Assembly (NCBI RefSeq): GCF_023954335.1
Contig: NZ_JAMLIE010000003.1
Coordinates: 235,001-299,000, forward strand
DNA: 64,000 nucleotides
Reading direction: 5' to 3'
Source of the DNA: Aquamicrobium sp.
GTDB taxonomy: Bacteria > Pseudomonadota > Alphaproteobacteria > Rhizobiales > Rhizobiaceae
Shown here: positions 37,519 to 45,833 of the stretch, in pieces
Position numbering within the stretch: the stretch's first letter is position 1
Layout: every line of letters begins with the position of its first letter
Position numbers and translations under genes: made by a program
Notes under the pieces: model-generated
The model's database searches: none
Told to the model about the DNA's origin: nothing
What the model saw: the letters and a program-made list of their open reading frames with translations, nothing else

Positions 37519-38757
37519 TCACTCCCGCCCGAACGCCCGCTTCACCCGGCCGCGCAGGATGCGCACGGCGTTGCGCGTCTGGCGGTAGAGGTCGATCTGC
37601 GAGGCGGCCTGCCGCACCTGGCGGCCGGTCTCGGGCGACAGCCCGACGACGAGCGTGCCGAGCGGACGGCGCTCGCGCCACATCCGGCTCATCACCGGAT
37701 GGTCCGGCACGGCGCAGGAATCGGCGATGTCGACATTCGGGTCATCGAGCAGCGTCCGCGTCACCTCGGCCATCAGCAGGACGCCGGGCGAGAACGCGGC
37801 GAGCGCCTCGCTGTAGGCGGTCTTCCAGGTGTAGGCGACGCCGGATTCGATGAAGACGACGAGGCTGGCGATGGTCTTGCCGTCGAGGACGAGCTCATGT
37901 ACCCGGCACAGGTCGCGCGCCGCCAGCCGCTGCGCCGCCTCGCGCACGAAGGCGGCGCGGTAGCGATCCACCGCCATCGCCGTGCGCGCGCGGCCCTTCC
38001 AGCCCGACGCTTCGAGCGCAAGGAAGGTCTCGACGGCGAGCCGCACCTCCTCGGGCTGGCGCGCGACGACATAATCGAGCCGGCCCGTGGCGCCGAGCCG
38101 GCGCTTCAGCCGGCGAAGCTCGCGCAGATGGTGCCCGCCGAGCGCGGCGCGCAGATAGTCCTCGCCCTCGCCGTCAGCGCGCAGATGCGGGCGCTCCACC
38201 CGGTTGGCGATTGCCAGCGGCAGGCCGCGCGCCTCGGCGAACTGGCCCAGCAGCATGGCGAACGGGCCGTCGAGCCGCACTTCCGGCAGCGCGAACACCT
38301 TCGGCAGCTTCAGATGCGGCCGCGCCAGCATCTGGAAGAAATCCTCGATCACGCCTTCTGGATCGTCGCTGTCGACCAGCGGCGTGCCGAGCGGCCCGAA
38401 CGGGTTCGACCATGTGCGCAGAATGGCGGCGCCGAAGGGCGGCGCCGCGCGCTCGACGGTGAACGGCACCAGAAGCCGCAGGCGGCTGCGGCTGTCGTCG
38501 CCGTCGCGGATGACGGCGAGCCGCACCTCGCGGTCGTCGAGGCGCGGCATGGCCGGCGCGAGGAAGCACGGGTTGAAGAAGACGTTCGGCTCGATGGCGC
38601 GCGCGCTCAGATGCTCCAGCTCCTCGACGAGGTCGAACCCCGCCGACGCCGGATAGATGGCGAGCGAGCGCCGCGCACCGGAGGCATCCGCCCCGCCCGG
38701 CCCGCCGATGACCGTCGGGATGCCGCCTTGCTCTTCCAGAAGCGGGACCGCGCTCAT
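37519..38757 (-). CDS. FemAB/CelD-like GNAT acyltransferase
   Basis: This 412-residue protein has the Acetyltransf_6 (BioF2-like) arrangement of two GNAT folds. Recognisable blocks include FNPCFLAPAM, LRELRRLKRRLGATGRLDYVV and HELVLDGKTIASLVVFIESGVAYTWKTAY with SPGVLLMAEV. Relatives work in exopolysaccharide or lipid modification. Its ATG overlaps the flippase stop by 4 bp, so the two are coupled, which favours acylation of a polysaccharide intermediate (inference). Confidence 0.82.
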   Translation of the reverse strand: MSAVPLLEEQGGIPTVIGGPGGADASGARRSLAIYPASAGFDLVEELEHLSARAIEPNVFFNPCFLAPAMPRLDDREVRLAVIRDGDDSRSRLRLLVPFTVERAAPPFGAAILRTWSNPFGPLGTPLVDSDDPEGVIEDFFQMLARPHLKLPKVFALPEVRLDGPFAMLLGQFAEARGLPLAIANRVERPHLRADGEGEDYLRAALGGHHLRELRRLKRRLGATGRLDYVVARQPEEVRLAVETFLALEASGWKGRARTAMAVDRYRAAFVREAAQRLAARDLCRVHELVLDGKTIASLVVFIESGVAYTWKTAYSEALAAFSPGVLLMAEVTRTLLDDPNVDIADSCAVPDHPVMSRMWRERRPLGTLVVGLSPETGRQVRQAASQIDLYRQTRNAVRILRGRVKRAFGRE

Positions 38758-40208
38758 GACAACACCTCTTTCCTGTTTGCGCCGCCGAACGGCACGATCA
38801 TGACGATGCCGAGCCGGCGGTATACGGCGAGCGCCAGCAGCACCGTCTCGACGATCAGCGCGATCGCGGTGGAGAATGCCGCGCCCCATAGCCCCCAAAC
38901 GGGGATCAGCGCGAGGTTCAGCGCAAGGTTGACCGCGAAGGTCGCGCCGAAGACGGCTGCGCAGAGCTTCTGGTGCCCGCTCATCGTCAGGAGGCTCTCG
39001 GCCGGGCCGACGAAGGAACGCGCCACCACCCCGGCCAGCAGCGGGAACAGCAGCGGATAGCCGGCGTCGAAGCCCTCGCCGAACAGCCCCAGCAGCGGCT
39101 TGCCGACCGCCAGCATCAGCGCCGCCATGGCGAGGGAGGGCCAGAACGTCCACGCCACGGTTTCGCGCGCGAAGCCGGCGAGCCGCTCGCGGTCCGCGCC
39201 GTGCGCGTACTGGGCATAGCGCTGCGACACGCCCGCCTTGATCGCGAAATAGACGAAGTGGACGAGCGCCAGCAGCTTGAGCGTGGCGAAATAGACCGCG
39301 ACGTCCTCCGGATCCATGAACCAGCCGACCATCAGCAGGTCGGCATTGGTGTGGAGGTAGAAGAAGCCGTCGACGAGGAAGATCGGCAGCGACACCGCCG
39401 TCCAGTGGCGCAGGTGGAACCGCGGCGGAACGTCCCTGACCTCGGCGGCGATGGGCGGCACGATGACGACGAGCTGGCACAGCACGGTGAGGAGCGAGGC
39501 GACGATGGCACAGACGATTGCGACCTGCGCCGTCGGCGGATAGTCGAGAACGACCGCCCCGGCCATCATGGCGAGGATCAACAGCGGCCGCAGGATGTAG
39601 CCCGGCGCCAGCGCCGCCACCGACCAGCCATTGGCCCGCGCCATGCCTTCGAACAGCATCGACAGCGCGATCAGCGGCACGCAGGCGAGCCCGAGATAGA
39701 ACGGCAGGACGTAGTAGCTCTCGACCAGATCGGACACGAGCCACACCCCGGCGAGCCCGGCGGCGGCGACGAGAAGCGACGTCACGAGGACGAAACGCTG
39801 CGCCGCGCGGATGACGCCGCGCAGGTCGCCGGCCTCGCCACGCTGGCGATATTCGGGGATGAAGCGGATGATCGAGGTCTGGAACCCGAAGCAGGAATTG
39901 TCGCCGACCATGATCATCACCGTCCAGACGAGGACGAAGACGCCGTAGTCGAAGCCGCCCATCCAGCGCGCCATGAACACCTGGCTGACGAGGGCGATGG
40001 CGGCGCTGACGACGCGGATCACGAAGGCGGCGAAGGAGGCACGCCCCGATGCGCCGCGCTCGTCGGCGGCGAAGAGGACGGCGTCGACGCGCTGGAGCAG
40101 CGGGCGCAGCCACGAGGCCACCGCCCCCGGCAGCAGCCGCTCCGCAGTCGATGCCGCAGAAAAACGCACCACGCACACTCCACAAGACGCAAACCCTCCT
40201 TGAGCCAT
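38754..40208 (-). CDS. Polysaccharide flippase (Wzx/MOP superfamily)
   Basis: This 484-residue protein has about 12–14 membrane helices after a roughly 60-residue cytosolic start. It begins its core with FAAFVIRVVSAAIALVSQVFMARWMGGFDYGVFVLVW, the typical first MOP repeat, and contains ALNLALIPVWGLWGAAFSTAIALIVE near the end. It should flip lipid-linked sugar. The ATG at 40208 lacks a Shine-Dalgarno; a GTG about 40 bp further in with GGAG upstream may be the true start. No glycosyltransferase genes are nearby. Confidence 0.85.
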   Translation of the reverse strand: MAQGGFASCGVCVVRFSAASTAERLLPGAVASWLRPLLQRVDAVLFAADERGASGRASFAAFVIRVVSAAIALVSQVFMARWMGGFDYGVFVLVWTVMIMVGDNSCFGFQTSIIRFIPEYRQRGEAGDLRGVIRAAQRFVLVTSLLVAAAGLAGVWLVSDLVESYYVLPFYLGLACVPLIALSMLFEGMARANGWSVAALAPGYILRPLLILAMMAGAVVLDYPPTAQVAIVCAIVASLLTVLCQLVVIVPPIAAEVRDVPPRFHLRHWTAVSLPIFLVDGFFYLHTNADLLMVGWFMDPEDVAVYFATLKLLALVHFVYFAIKAGVSQRYAQYAHGADRERLAGFARETVAWTFWPSLAMAALMLAVGKPLLGLFGEGFDAGYPLLFPLLAGVVARSFVGPAESLLTMSGHQKLCAAVFGATFAVNLALNLALIPVWGLWGAAFSTAIALIVETVLLALAVYRRLGIVMIVPFGGANRKEVLS

Positions 40209-40274
40209 AGCGCGGAGTCTTTAAAAATCGGTGAGACGGGCTTTCTGGCGAGCCCGCGAACCGGGACGGAGCGG

Positions 40275-41198
40275 ATGGCGCATTACAGGGTCGGGCTGGC
40301 GCTTGGCGGCGGGGCCGCGCGCGGCTGGTCGCATATCGGGGTCATCGAGGCGCTGGTCGAGGCGGGCATCGAGCCGGTCGCCGTCGCCGGCACCTCGATG
40401 GGCGCGCTGGTCGGGGCCGCCCATGCCGCCGGCCGCCTCGACGCGCTGAAGGAATGGGCGCTTGTGGTGGACTGGCGCACCATCGTGTCGCTGGTCGACC
40501 TCGGCCTCGCCGGCGGCGGGATCGTCGAAGGCCAGCGCATCCGCGCCCTCCTGGGACAACTCGGCATAGACGGCGAGATCCGCTCGTTTCCCGTGCCCTT
40601 CGCCGCCGTGGCCACCGACCTCGCCGACGGGCGCGAGATCTGGTTGCAGGACGGACCGGCGGACCTCGCCATCCGCGCCTCGATCTCGATGCCGGGCATC
40701 TTCAGCCCCGTCCTCGCCGGCGAGCGCTGGCTGGTCGATGGCGGGCTGGTCAACCAGGTGCCGGTCTCGACATGCCGGGCGATGGGCGCCGACTTCGTCA
40801 TCGCCGTCCATGTCGGCGACGGCCTGCTCGGCCGGCGGCGCGAGAGACTGCGCGTCGACCCCGAAGGCGACGCGGCCGCGCTCGCCGCCCGCGTCGCGCA
40901 GATGCTCGAACAAGTGCCGTTCGCGCTGCGCGAGACGGCCGGCCGGGTCCTGCCGCACCTGATGAGGACGGAAACGCGCGCGCCCGGCTATTTCGACGTG
41001 CTCGTCAACTCTCTCAACATCATGCAGGAGAAGATCAACCGCTCGCGGCTGGCCGGCGAGCCGCCGCATATTCTGATCGCGCCGGACGTCGCCACTATCA
41101 ACCTGCTCGATTTCGACCGCGCCGCCGAAGCCATCGCCGCCGGCCGCGCCGCCGCCGAAAAGGCTCTCGACGCGATCCGGGAGCTTATGGCGCGCTAA
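40275..41198 (+). CDS. Patatin-like phospholipase family protein
   Basis: This 307-residue protein has the Ser-Asp dyad of patatins: oxyanion loop LGGGAARGWSH, nucleophile elbow GTSMGA (about 41–46) and the Asp in WLVDGGLVNQVP. It is of the RssA/NTE-like bacterial type. Lipid acyl hydrolase activity is expected; substrates are unknown. GGAG precedes the ATG. It is divergent from the flippase. Confidence 0.92.
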   Translation: MAHYRVGLALGGGAARGWSHIGVIEALVEAGIEPVAVAGTSMGALVGAAHAAGRLDALKEWALVVDWRTIVSLVDLGLAGGGIVEGQRIRALLGQLGIDGEIRSFPVPFAAVATDLADGREIWLQDGPADLAIRASISMPGIFSPVLAGERWLVDGGLVNQVPVSTCRAMGADFVIAVHVGDGLLGRRRERLRVDPEGDAAALAARVAQMLEQVPFALRETAGRVLPHLMRTETRAPGYFDVLVNSLNIMQEKINRSRLAGEPPHILIAPDVATINLLDFDRAAEAIAAGRAAAEKALDAIRELMAR

Positions 41199-41214
41199 AC
41201 CTTCCGTCGTCGCG

Positions 41215-41385
41215 CCGCCCCTCATCCGGCTGCCGCCACCTTCTCCCCGTGAACGGGGAGAAGGGAGCCGCCGTCCTTGCTTTCGCCAACCACAAGCGTG
41301 GCAGGAGAAACTGCGGGGATTGCGGCCGGCATTCCTTCTCCCCGTTCACGGGGAGAAGGTGCCCGAAGGGCGGATGCGGGGCGGC
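41215..41385. repeat. Composite inverted-repeat element with two CCTTCTCCCCGT palindromes
   Basis: Two 26-bp palindromes built on CCTTCTCCCCGT/ACGGGGAGAAGG lie at 41239–41264 and 41334–41359, differing only in their centre (GA versus TC). They are bracketed by imperfect outer repeats, GCCGCCCTCATCCGG at the left and its approximate complement CGGATGCGGGGCGGC at the right. The whole 170 bp is thus a large inverted repeat with a 69-bp unique centre. It fills the gap between the patatin gene and the convergent TIGR02302 gene and may stop transcription on both strands. Confidence 0.8.
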
Positions 41386-41485
41386 GCAAGCGGTCGGGAT
41401 GAGCCGCCTCCGGCAGAAAACACGGTACGTCTCAAGACAGGCCGGTTTCGGAGGGCGCCGTGAGGAAAGCGGCGAACAACGCGCC

Positions 41486-44095
41486 TCAGCGCATGTCGAG
41501 CAGCCGCTCCAGATAATCACGCTCGATCTCTGGGCTCAGCGCGTTGCCGAGGCGACGGCGGATCTCGTCGAGGATGCGGCGCGCGCGCTGGACGTCGATC
41601 TCGTCCGGCACCTTGACCGAGTTACCGAAATCCGGCCCGGTCGACGACAGCGGCCGGCCGAGCGGGTCGCGGTCGGACGCCTGCTCGCGCCCGCCCTCGC
41701 CGGCGCCCTGGCCGTTACGGCCCATCGCCTGCTGCATCTGGTTCATCATGTCCTGCGCGCCGCGGCGCAAGGCTTCGAGCGCCTGCCCCTGCTCGCCGGT
41801 GGCGCGGCCGCCCTCGCCTTCGCCGAGCGCGCCCTCGGCCCGGCCCATGGCCTCGCCGGCCTCGCCGAAGCCCTCGCCGGGGCGGATGCCCATATCCTCG
41901 AGCGAGCGGGTCAGCCCCTCGAGCTGCTCGCGCAGCCGGCCCTGCCCTTCCTGCAATTCGCGCATCGCCTGCTCGAACTCTTCCGGCGACATCGGCTGGC
42001 CGCCGCCCTGCCCCTGCTGCTGGCCGGGCTGTTGTCCCGGTTGCTGACCTGGTCGCTGTCCGGGCTGCGTCTCCTGCCGGTTCTGGCCACGCTGCATGTT
42101 GTCGAGCCGGAAGGTCTCGTTCATCAGCTCCTGCTGGCGGCGCATCATCTCGCCGAGCTGGTCCATCTGCCGGCGCATCTCGCTCTGCTCGCCCTCGCCC
42201 TGCCCGGGCTGCTGCGGTCGGCCGGCCTGAAGGTTGTTCATCATGTCACGAAGCTGCTGGAGCATGTCCATCGCCTGGTCGCGCGCACCGGAGCGGGCGA
42301 GGTTCTCGAGCTGGTCGAGCAGGCGGTCGAGGTCGCTCTGGCGCATCTCCTGCCCGTTCTGCGGCATCTGCATCGCCATGTTCGGGTCGCGCGCCATCTG
42401 CTCGGCGAACTCGCGCAGGAAGTCCTGCATCGCCTCGCGCAGCTCGGCCATCAGGCGCTCGATCTCCTCGTCGCTCGCCCCTTCCTCCAGCGCCTTCTGC
42501 AGCGCGTCCTGCGCCTGTTGCAGCCGCTGCTGCGCGTCCGAGAACGCGCCGCCCTCGATGGCGAGCGCGATCTCCCACAGATAGTCCGCGCTCTCGCGCA
42601 GCGCCTCGTCGCTCTCGGCCTGCGCGAGGCGCGAGCGCGCCGACATGACGCCGAGATAGTGCGACAGATTGTCGAACCCGTCCTCGGGCCGCAGCGTCAG
42701 CGCGTCCATCAGCATCAGCACGCGCGGCTTCTCGTTGGCGTCGAGCGCGAGGATGCGGCGCTGCTCGATCAGCGCCCGCGCCAGCGGGTTGTAGAACGGC
42801 CGCTCCGGCAGGACGATGGTCTTCACCTCGCTCGCCGCCTCCTGTCCCGCAGCGTCGGTGGCATGGAGCGTCACGTCCACCGCCGCGCCCGCCCACGGAT
42901 GGTCGGTCAGGTCGCGGGTGGTGCGCGCGCTTTTGTCGGTCGCGGTGCGGCGCGGCAGCGTCAGGGGCATTTCCGGCGCGTCGTAGAGCGGGCGCGCGCC
43001 CGGCGCGGCCTCGCCCGACTTGCCGAACCGCGCCTCGGCCGAGACCGGGCCGTAATCGTCCTCGATGGCGTAGGAAAGCTCCAGCGTGCCGTTGACCGCC
43101 TTGCCCGGCTCGTGCGTGAAGCGGATCGACGGCGGCGCGTCGGGAATGACGGCGAAGGCCCAGCTCCGTAGTTCCTTCGGGCCGGAGCGCAGGGCAAGCA
43201 GCCCGTCGGCGTCGAGCGTGGCGGCGAAGCGGCGCGTCATGAGCGTGTCCTTGCCCTGCGCGCGGCGCGGCGCGTCCTGCACCGCCGCCTCCTGCGCCAC
43301 GACCGGCACGGCCTCCTGATCGCCGGCCTTCAGCCAGGACAGCGTCTCCTCGCCGGTGCCGCCGGCGACGCGCACCGCGATCTCGCTGCCGGCCGGCACC
43401 CGCACGATGCCCGGCCCCTCGCCGCCCTCCTGGGCGGTCAGGAACATCGGCGCCTTGCCGGTATAGGCCGGCGGCGTCACCCAGGCGTCGATCCGCGCCG
43501 GAATGGCGGCCGCCGCGCCATGCGCGCGAAACGCGTCGGAGAGCGTGCCGCCGAACGGGCCGTAGGAGAACGAGAACGCCACCACCGCAAGCAGCGCTGC
43601 CGCGGCGCGCAGGCCCCACGGGTCGCGCTCGGGGATGCGGGCATGCGGCAGGTCACCTGAAAGGCGGTCGAGCTTCGCCGCCATGCGCTTCTGGTGCTCG
43701 CGCCACAGCGCCAGCGCGAACGGATGATCCGCGGTCGGCCGGTCGATCTGCGTATGGAGCGGCGCGTGCTCCAGCCGGTTGGCGCGCTCGATGCGGCGGT
43801 CGATCTCGGCGGCCGTCGGCGGCCGGAAGAAGCGCAGCGGATAAAGCGAAGCGAGCGCGGCGAGCGCGATCACGCCGAGCAGCGAGAGCCGCGCCCAGTC
43901 GGGAATGGCGCGGAACGCGCCGAGCCACGACAGGCTGACGAACAGGCTGGCGACGATGGCGAGCGGGAGCAGCAGCGGCCACAGCCGCTCGACGAGGATC
44001 GCCGCGTGCACCATCGCGCGCGTGCGGGCGATGCGGGCCAGAAGCCCGGTTGCGGGCGGCCCGCCTGCCGGTGCAGTCTTCGCCGTCTGCGCCAT
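41486..44095 (-). CDS. TIGR02302 family protein (DUF4175)
   Basis: This 869-residue rhizobial protein is of unknown function. The N-terminus has two membrane helices (about 30–75) and a third near 155–175. A beta-rich middle follows, with DAPPSIRFTHEP and ELSYAIEDDYGPVSAEARF. Then comes a long helical, coiled-coil-like stretch (about 500–640). The last third has a Gln/Gly/Pro tract (GQRPGQQPGQQPGQQQGQGG) and ends in a conserved helical block. The start at 44095 follows GAGAAGGGA. It is the neighbour of lysA in many relatives, although an inverted repeat separates them here. Confidence 0.88.
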   Translation of the reverse strand: MAQTAKTAPAGGPPATGLLARIARTRAMVHAAILVERLWPLLLPLAIVASLFVSLSWLGAFRAIPDWARLSLLGVIALAALASLYPLRFFRPPTAAEIDRRIERANRLEHAPLHTQIDRPTADHPFALALWREHQKRMAAKLDRLSGDLPHARIPERDPWGLRAAAALLAVVAFSFSYGPFGGTLSDAFRAHGAAAAIPARIDAWVTPPAYTGKAPMFLTAQEGGEGPGIVRVPAGSEIAVRVAGGTGEETLSWLKAGDQEAVPVVAQEAAVQDAPRRAQGKDTLMTRRFAATLDADGLLALRSGPKELRSWAFAVIPDAPPSIRFTHEPGKAVNGTLELSYAIEDDYGPVSAEARFGKSGEAAPGARPLYDAPEMPLTLPRRTATDKSARTTRDLTDHPWAGAAVDVTLHATDAAGQEAASEVKTIVLPERPFYNPLARALIEQRRILALDANEKPRVLMLMDALTLRPEDGFDNLSHYLGVMSARSRLAQAESDEALRESADYLWEIALAIEGGAFSDAQQRLQQAQDALQKALEEGASDEEIERLMAELREAMQDFLREFAEQMARDPNMAMQMPQNGQEMRQSDLDRLLDQLENLARSGARDQAMDMLQQLRDMMNNLQAGRPQQPGQGEGEQSEMRRQMDQLGEMMRRQQELMNETFRLDNMQRGQNRQETQPGQRPGQQPGQQPGQQQGQGGGQPMSPEEFEQAMRELQEGQGRLREQLEGLTRSLEDMGIRPGEGFGEAGEAMGRAEGALGEGEGGRATGEQGQALEALRRGAQDMMNQMQQAMGRNGQGAGEGGREQASDRDPLGRPLSSTGPDFGNSVKVPDEIDVQRARRILDEIRRRLGNALSPEIERDYLERLLDMR

Positions 44096-44222
44096 CGGGT
44101 CCCTTCTCGTTGCGGCGCGGATTCGCGCCGGCCTTCCCTCGCAGGATAGCAGCAAACGCGGCGAAGGCGAGGCGACACGCGAAAACGTGATGGCTGCTCG
44201 CTTGTCTGGACGGACAGCGCCG

Positions 44223-44297
44223 GACCCCTCACCGGCTCGCTACGCTCGCCACCTCTCCCCAGAGGGGAGAGGTGGCCCGAAGGGCCGGTGAGGGGTC
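44223..44297. repeat. Nested inverted repeat between lysA and the TIGR02302 gene
   Basis: Outer arms GACCCCTCACCGGC (44223–44236) and GCCGGTGAGGGGTC (44284–44297) are exact complements. Inner arms CCACCTCTCCCC (44249–44260) and GGGGAGAGGTGG (44264–44275) are also exact, around a 3-nt loop. It begins 11 bp from the lysA stop and probably serves as its terminator. The architecture mirrors the element at 41.2–41.4 kb, but with one inner palindrome. Confidence 0.82.
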
Positions 44298-44307
44298 TGC
44301 GCCGACG

Positions 44308-45573
44308 CTACAGCCAGTCGGGCATGGAATCCATGCCGATCAGTTCCTCGTAGCTCGGCCGCGGGCGGATGACGTGGAAGCGGTCGCCGTCGACCAGCAC
44401 TTCCGGCACGAGCAGCCGCGAATTATAGGTCGAGGACTGCGTCGCGCCGTAGGCGCCGGCCGAGCCGATGGAGACGAGATCGCCGGTCTTCAGCTCCGGC
44501 AGGTCGCGGTCGTGGCCGAGATAGTCGCCCGTCTCGCAGACCGGGCCGACGACATCGACCGGGACGCGCGGCGCATCGGCCGGCTGCTCGACCACCGGCT
44601 GAATCTCATGGAAGGCGTCATAGAGCGTCGGCCGGATCAGGTCGTTCATCGCCGCATCGACGATCAGGAAGTTCTTCGCCTCGCCATGCTTGAGATAGAG
44701 CACCTCCGTGACGAGGATGCCGGCATTGCCGGCGATCAGCCGCCCCGGCTCGCAGATCAGCTCCAGTCCGAGCGGCTTGATGTGCTTGGCCACCACCGCC
44801 GCATAGGCGTCGGGCAGCGGCGGCGGCGCGTTGTCGGTGCGATAGGGGATGCCGAGCCCGCCGCCGACATCGACATGGGCGAGCGCGTGGCCGTCGGCGC
44901 GCAGCATGCCGACCAGCTCGATCAGCAGCGCGATGGCGTCGTCGAACGGCTGGAGGTCGGTGATCTGGCTGCCGATATGCATGTCGATGCCCGTCACCTT
45001 CAGCCCGGGCAGGCTGGCTGCGCGCGCATAGGCCGCCCGCGCGTCCTTCCAGGCGATGCCGAACTTGTTCTCGGCCTTGCCGGTGGAGATCTTGCGATGG
45101 GTCCTGGCGTCGACGTCTGGGTTGATTCGCAGCGAGACCGGCGCGACGTGGCCCGTCGCCACGGCGCGTGCCGAAAGCAGCTCCAGCTCCGGCAGCGATT
45201 CGACGTTGAAGCAGCGGATACCGGCCTGGAGCGCGAAATCCATCTCGTCCGCCGTCTTGCCGACGCCGGAGAACAGGATCTTCTGCGCCGGGATGCCGGC
45301 CGCGAGCGCGCGGCGCAATTCGCCTTCCGAAACCACGTCCGCGCCCGCGCCCAGCTTCGCCAGCGTGCGGATGACGGCTTGGTTGGAGTTCGCCTTCATC
45401 GCGTAGCAGACCAGCGCGTCGAGGCCGGAGAACGCCTGCGCGAACACGCGGTAATGGCGCGTGAGCGTCGCGGTCGAGTAGCAGTAGAACGGCGTGCCGA
45501 CCGCGGCCGCGATTGTCGGCACCGGCACGTCCTCGGCGTGAAGCACGCCGTCGCGATACTCGAAATGGTTCAC
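44308..45573 (-). CDS. lysA: Diaminopimelate decarboxylase
   Basis: LysA (421 residues) makes L-lysine from meso-diaminopimelate with PLP. The PLP lysine is in VCYAMKANSN (about 60). Other motifs are LRINPDVDA, HVDVGGGLGIPY and CEPGRLIAGNAG, and the substrate-binding Cys is in GPVCETGDYLG. It follows lptM by 12 bp, so the pair is one transcript. Confidence 0.97.
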   Translation of the reverse strand: MNHFEYRDGVLHAEDVPVPTIAAAVGTPFYCYSTATLTRHYRVFAQAFSGLDALVCYAMKANSNQAVIRTLAKLGAGADVVSEGELRRALAAGIPAQKILFSGVGKTADEMDFALQAGIRCFNVESLPELELLSARAVATGHVAPVSLRINPDVDARTHRKISTGKAENKFGIAWKDARAAYARAASLPGLKVTGIDMHIGSQITDLQPFDDAIALLIELVGMLRADGHALAHVDVGGGLGIPYRTDNAPPPLPDAYAAVVAKHIKPLGLELICEPGRLIAGNAGILVTEVLYLKHGEAKNFLIVDAAMNDLIRPTLYDAFHEIQPVVEQPADAPRVPVDVVGPVCETGDYLGHDRDLPELKTGDLVSIGSAGAYGATQSSTYNSRLLVPEVLVDGDRFHVIRPRPSYEELIGMDSMPDWL

Positions 45574-45585
45574 TTTGGGTTTGTC

Positions 45586-45801
45586 CTAGATGAGGCTGTC
45601 GAGGATGAAGGGCCGGTCTTCGACCGGTTTCTCCGGCGCGGGCGGTGCCGGGCGGCCGTCTTCCTCGGCCTGCTTGCGCGCCTCGATCTCCGCCTCGTAG
45701 GGCGTGTCGAGCGTGCCGGGGCGGCGGCCGCAGGCGGTGAAGGCCACCGCGGCCGCGCCGATGAGCAGAATCGTCCTGATCGTATGTCCCGCGCGCATCA
45801 T
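45586..45801 (-). CDS. Small lipoprotein, LptM-like
   Basis: This 71-residue protein has a basic start, a hydrophobic stretch and a lipobox-like VAFTAC, then GRRPGTLDTP. That resembles the CGxxGxL-P pattern of the YifL/LptM family, which helps mature the LPS translocon. The tail is short and charged with many Pro and Glu. Two tandem ATGs (45801 and 45798) are possible starts. It lies between argH and lysA, a common rhizobial arrangement. Confidence 0.8.
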   Translation of the reverse strand: MMRAGHTIRTILLIGAAAVAFTACGRRPGTLDTPYEAEIEARKQAEEDGRPAPPAPEKPVEDRPFILDSLI

Positions 45802-45833
45802 GCCTGTCCGTCGAATTGGAGGTCGCACTCGTT

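Noticed and set aside
37519..40185. A single 888-residue protein covering the acyltransferase and the flippase region
   Set aside because: The N-terminal half is an out-of-frame reading of the flippase. The acyltransferase has its own start and Shine-Dalgarno at 38757.
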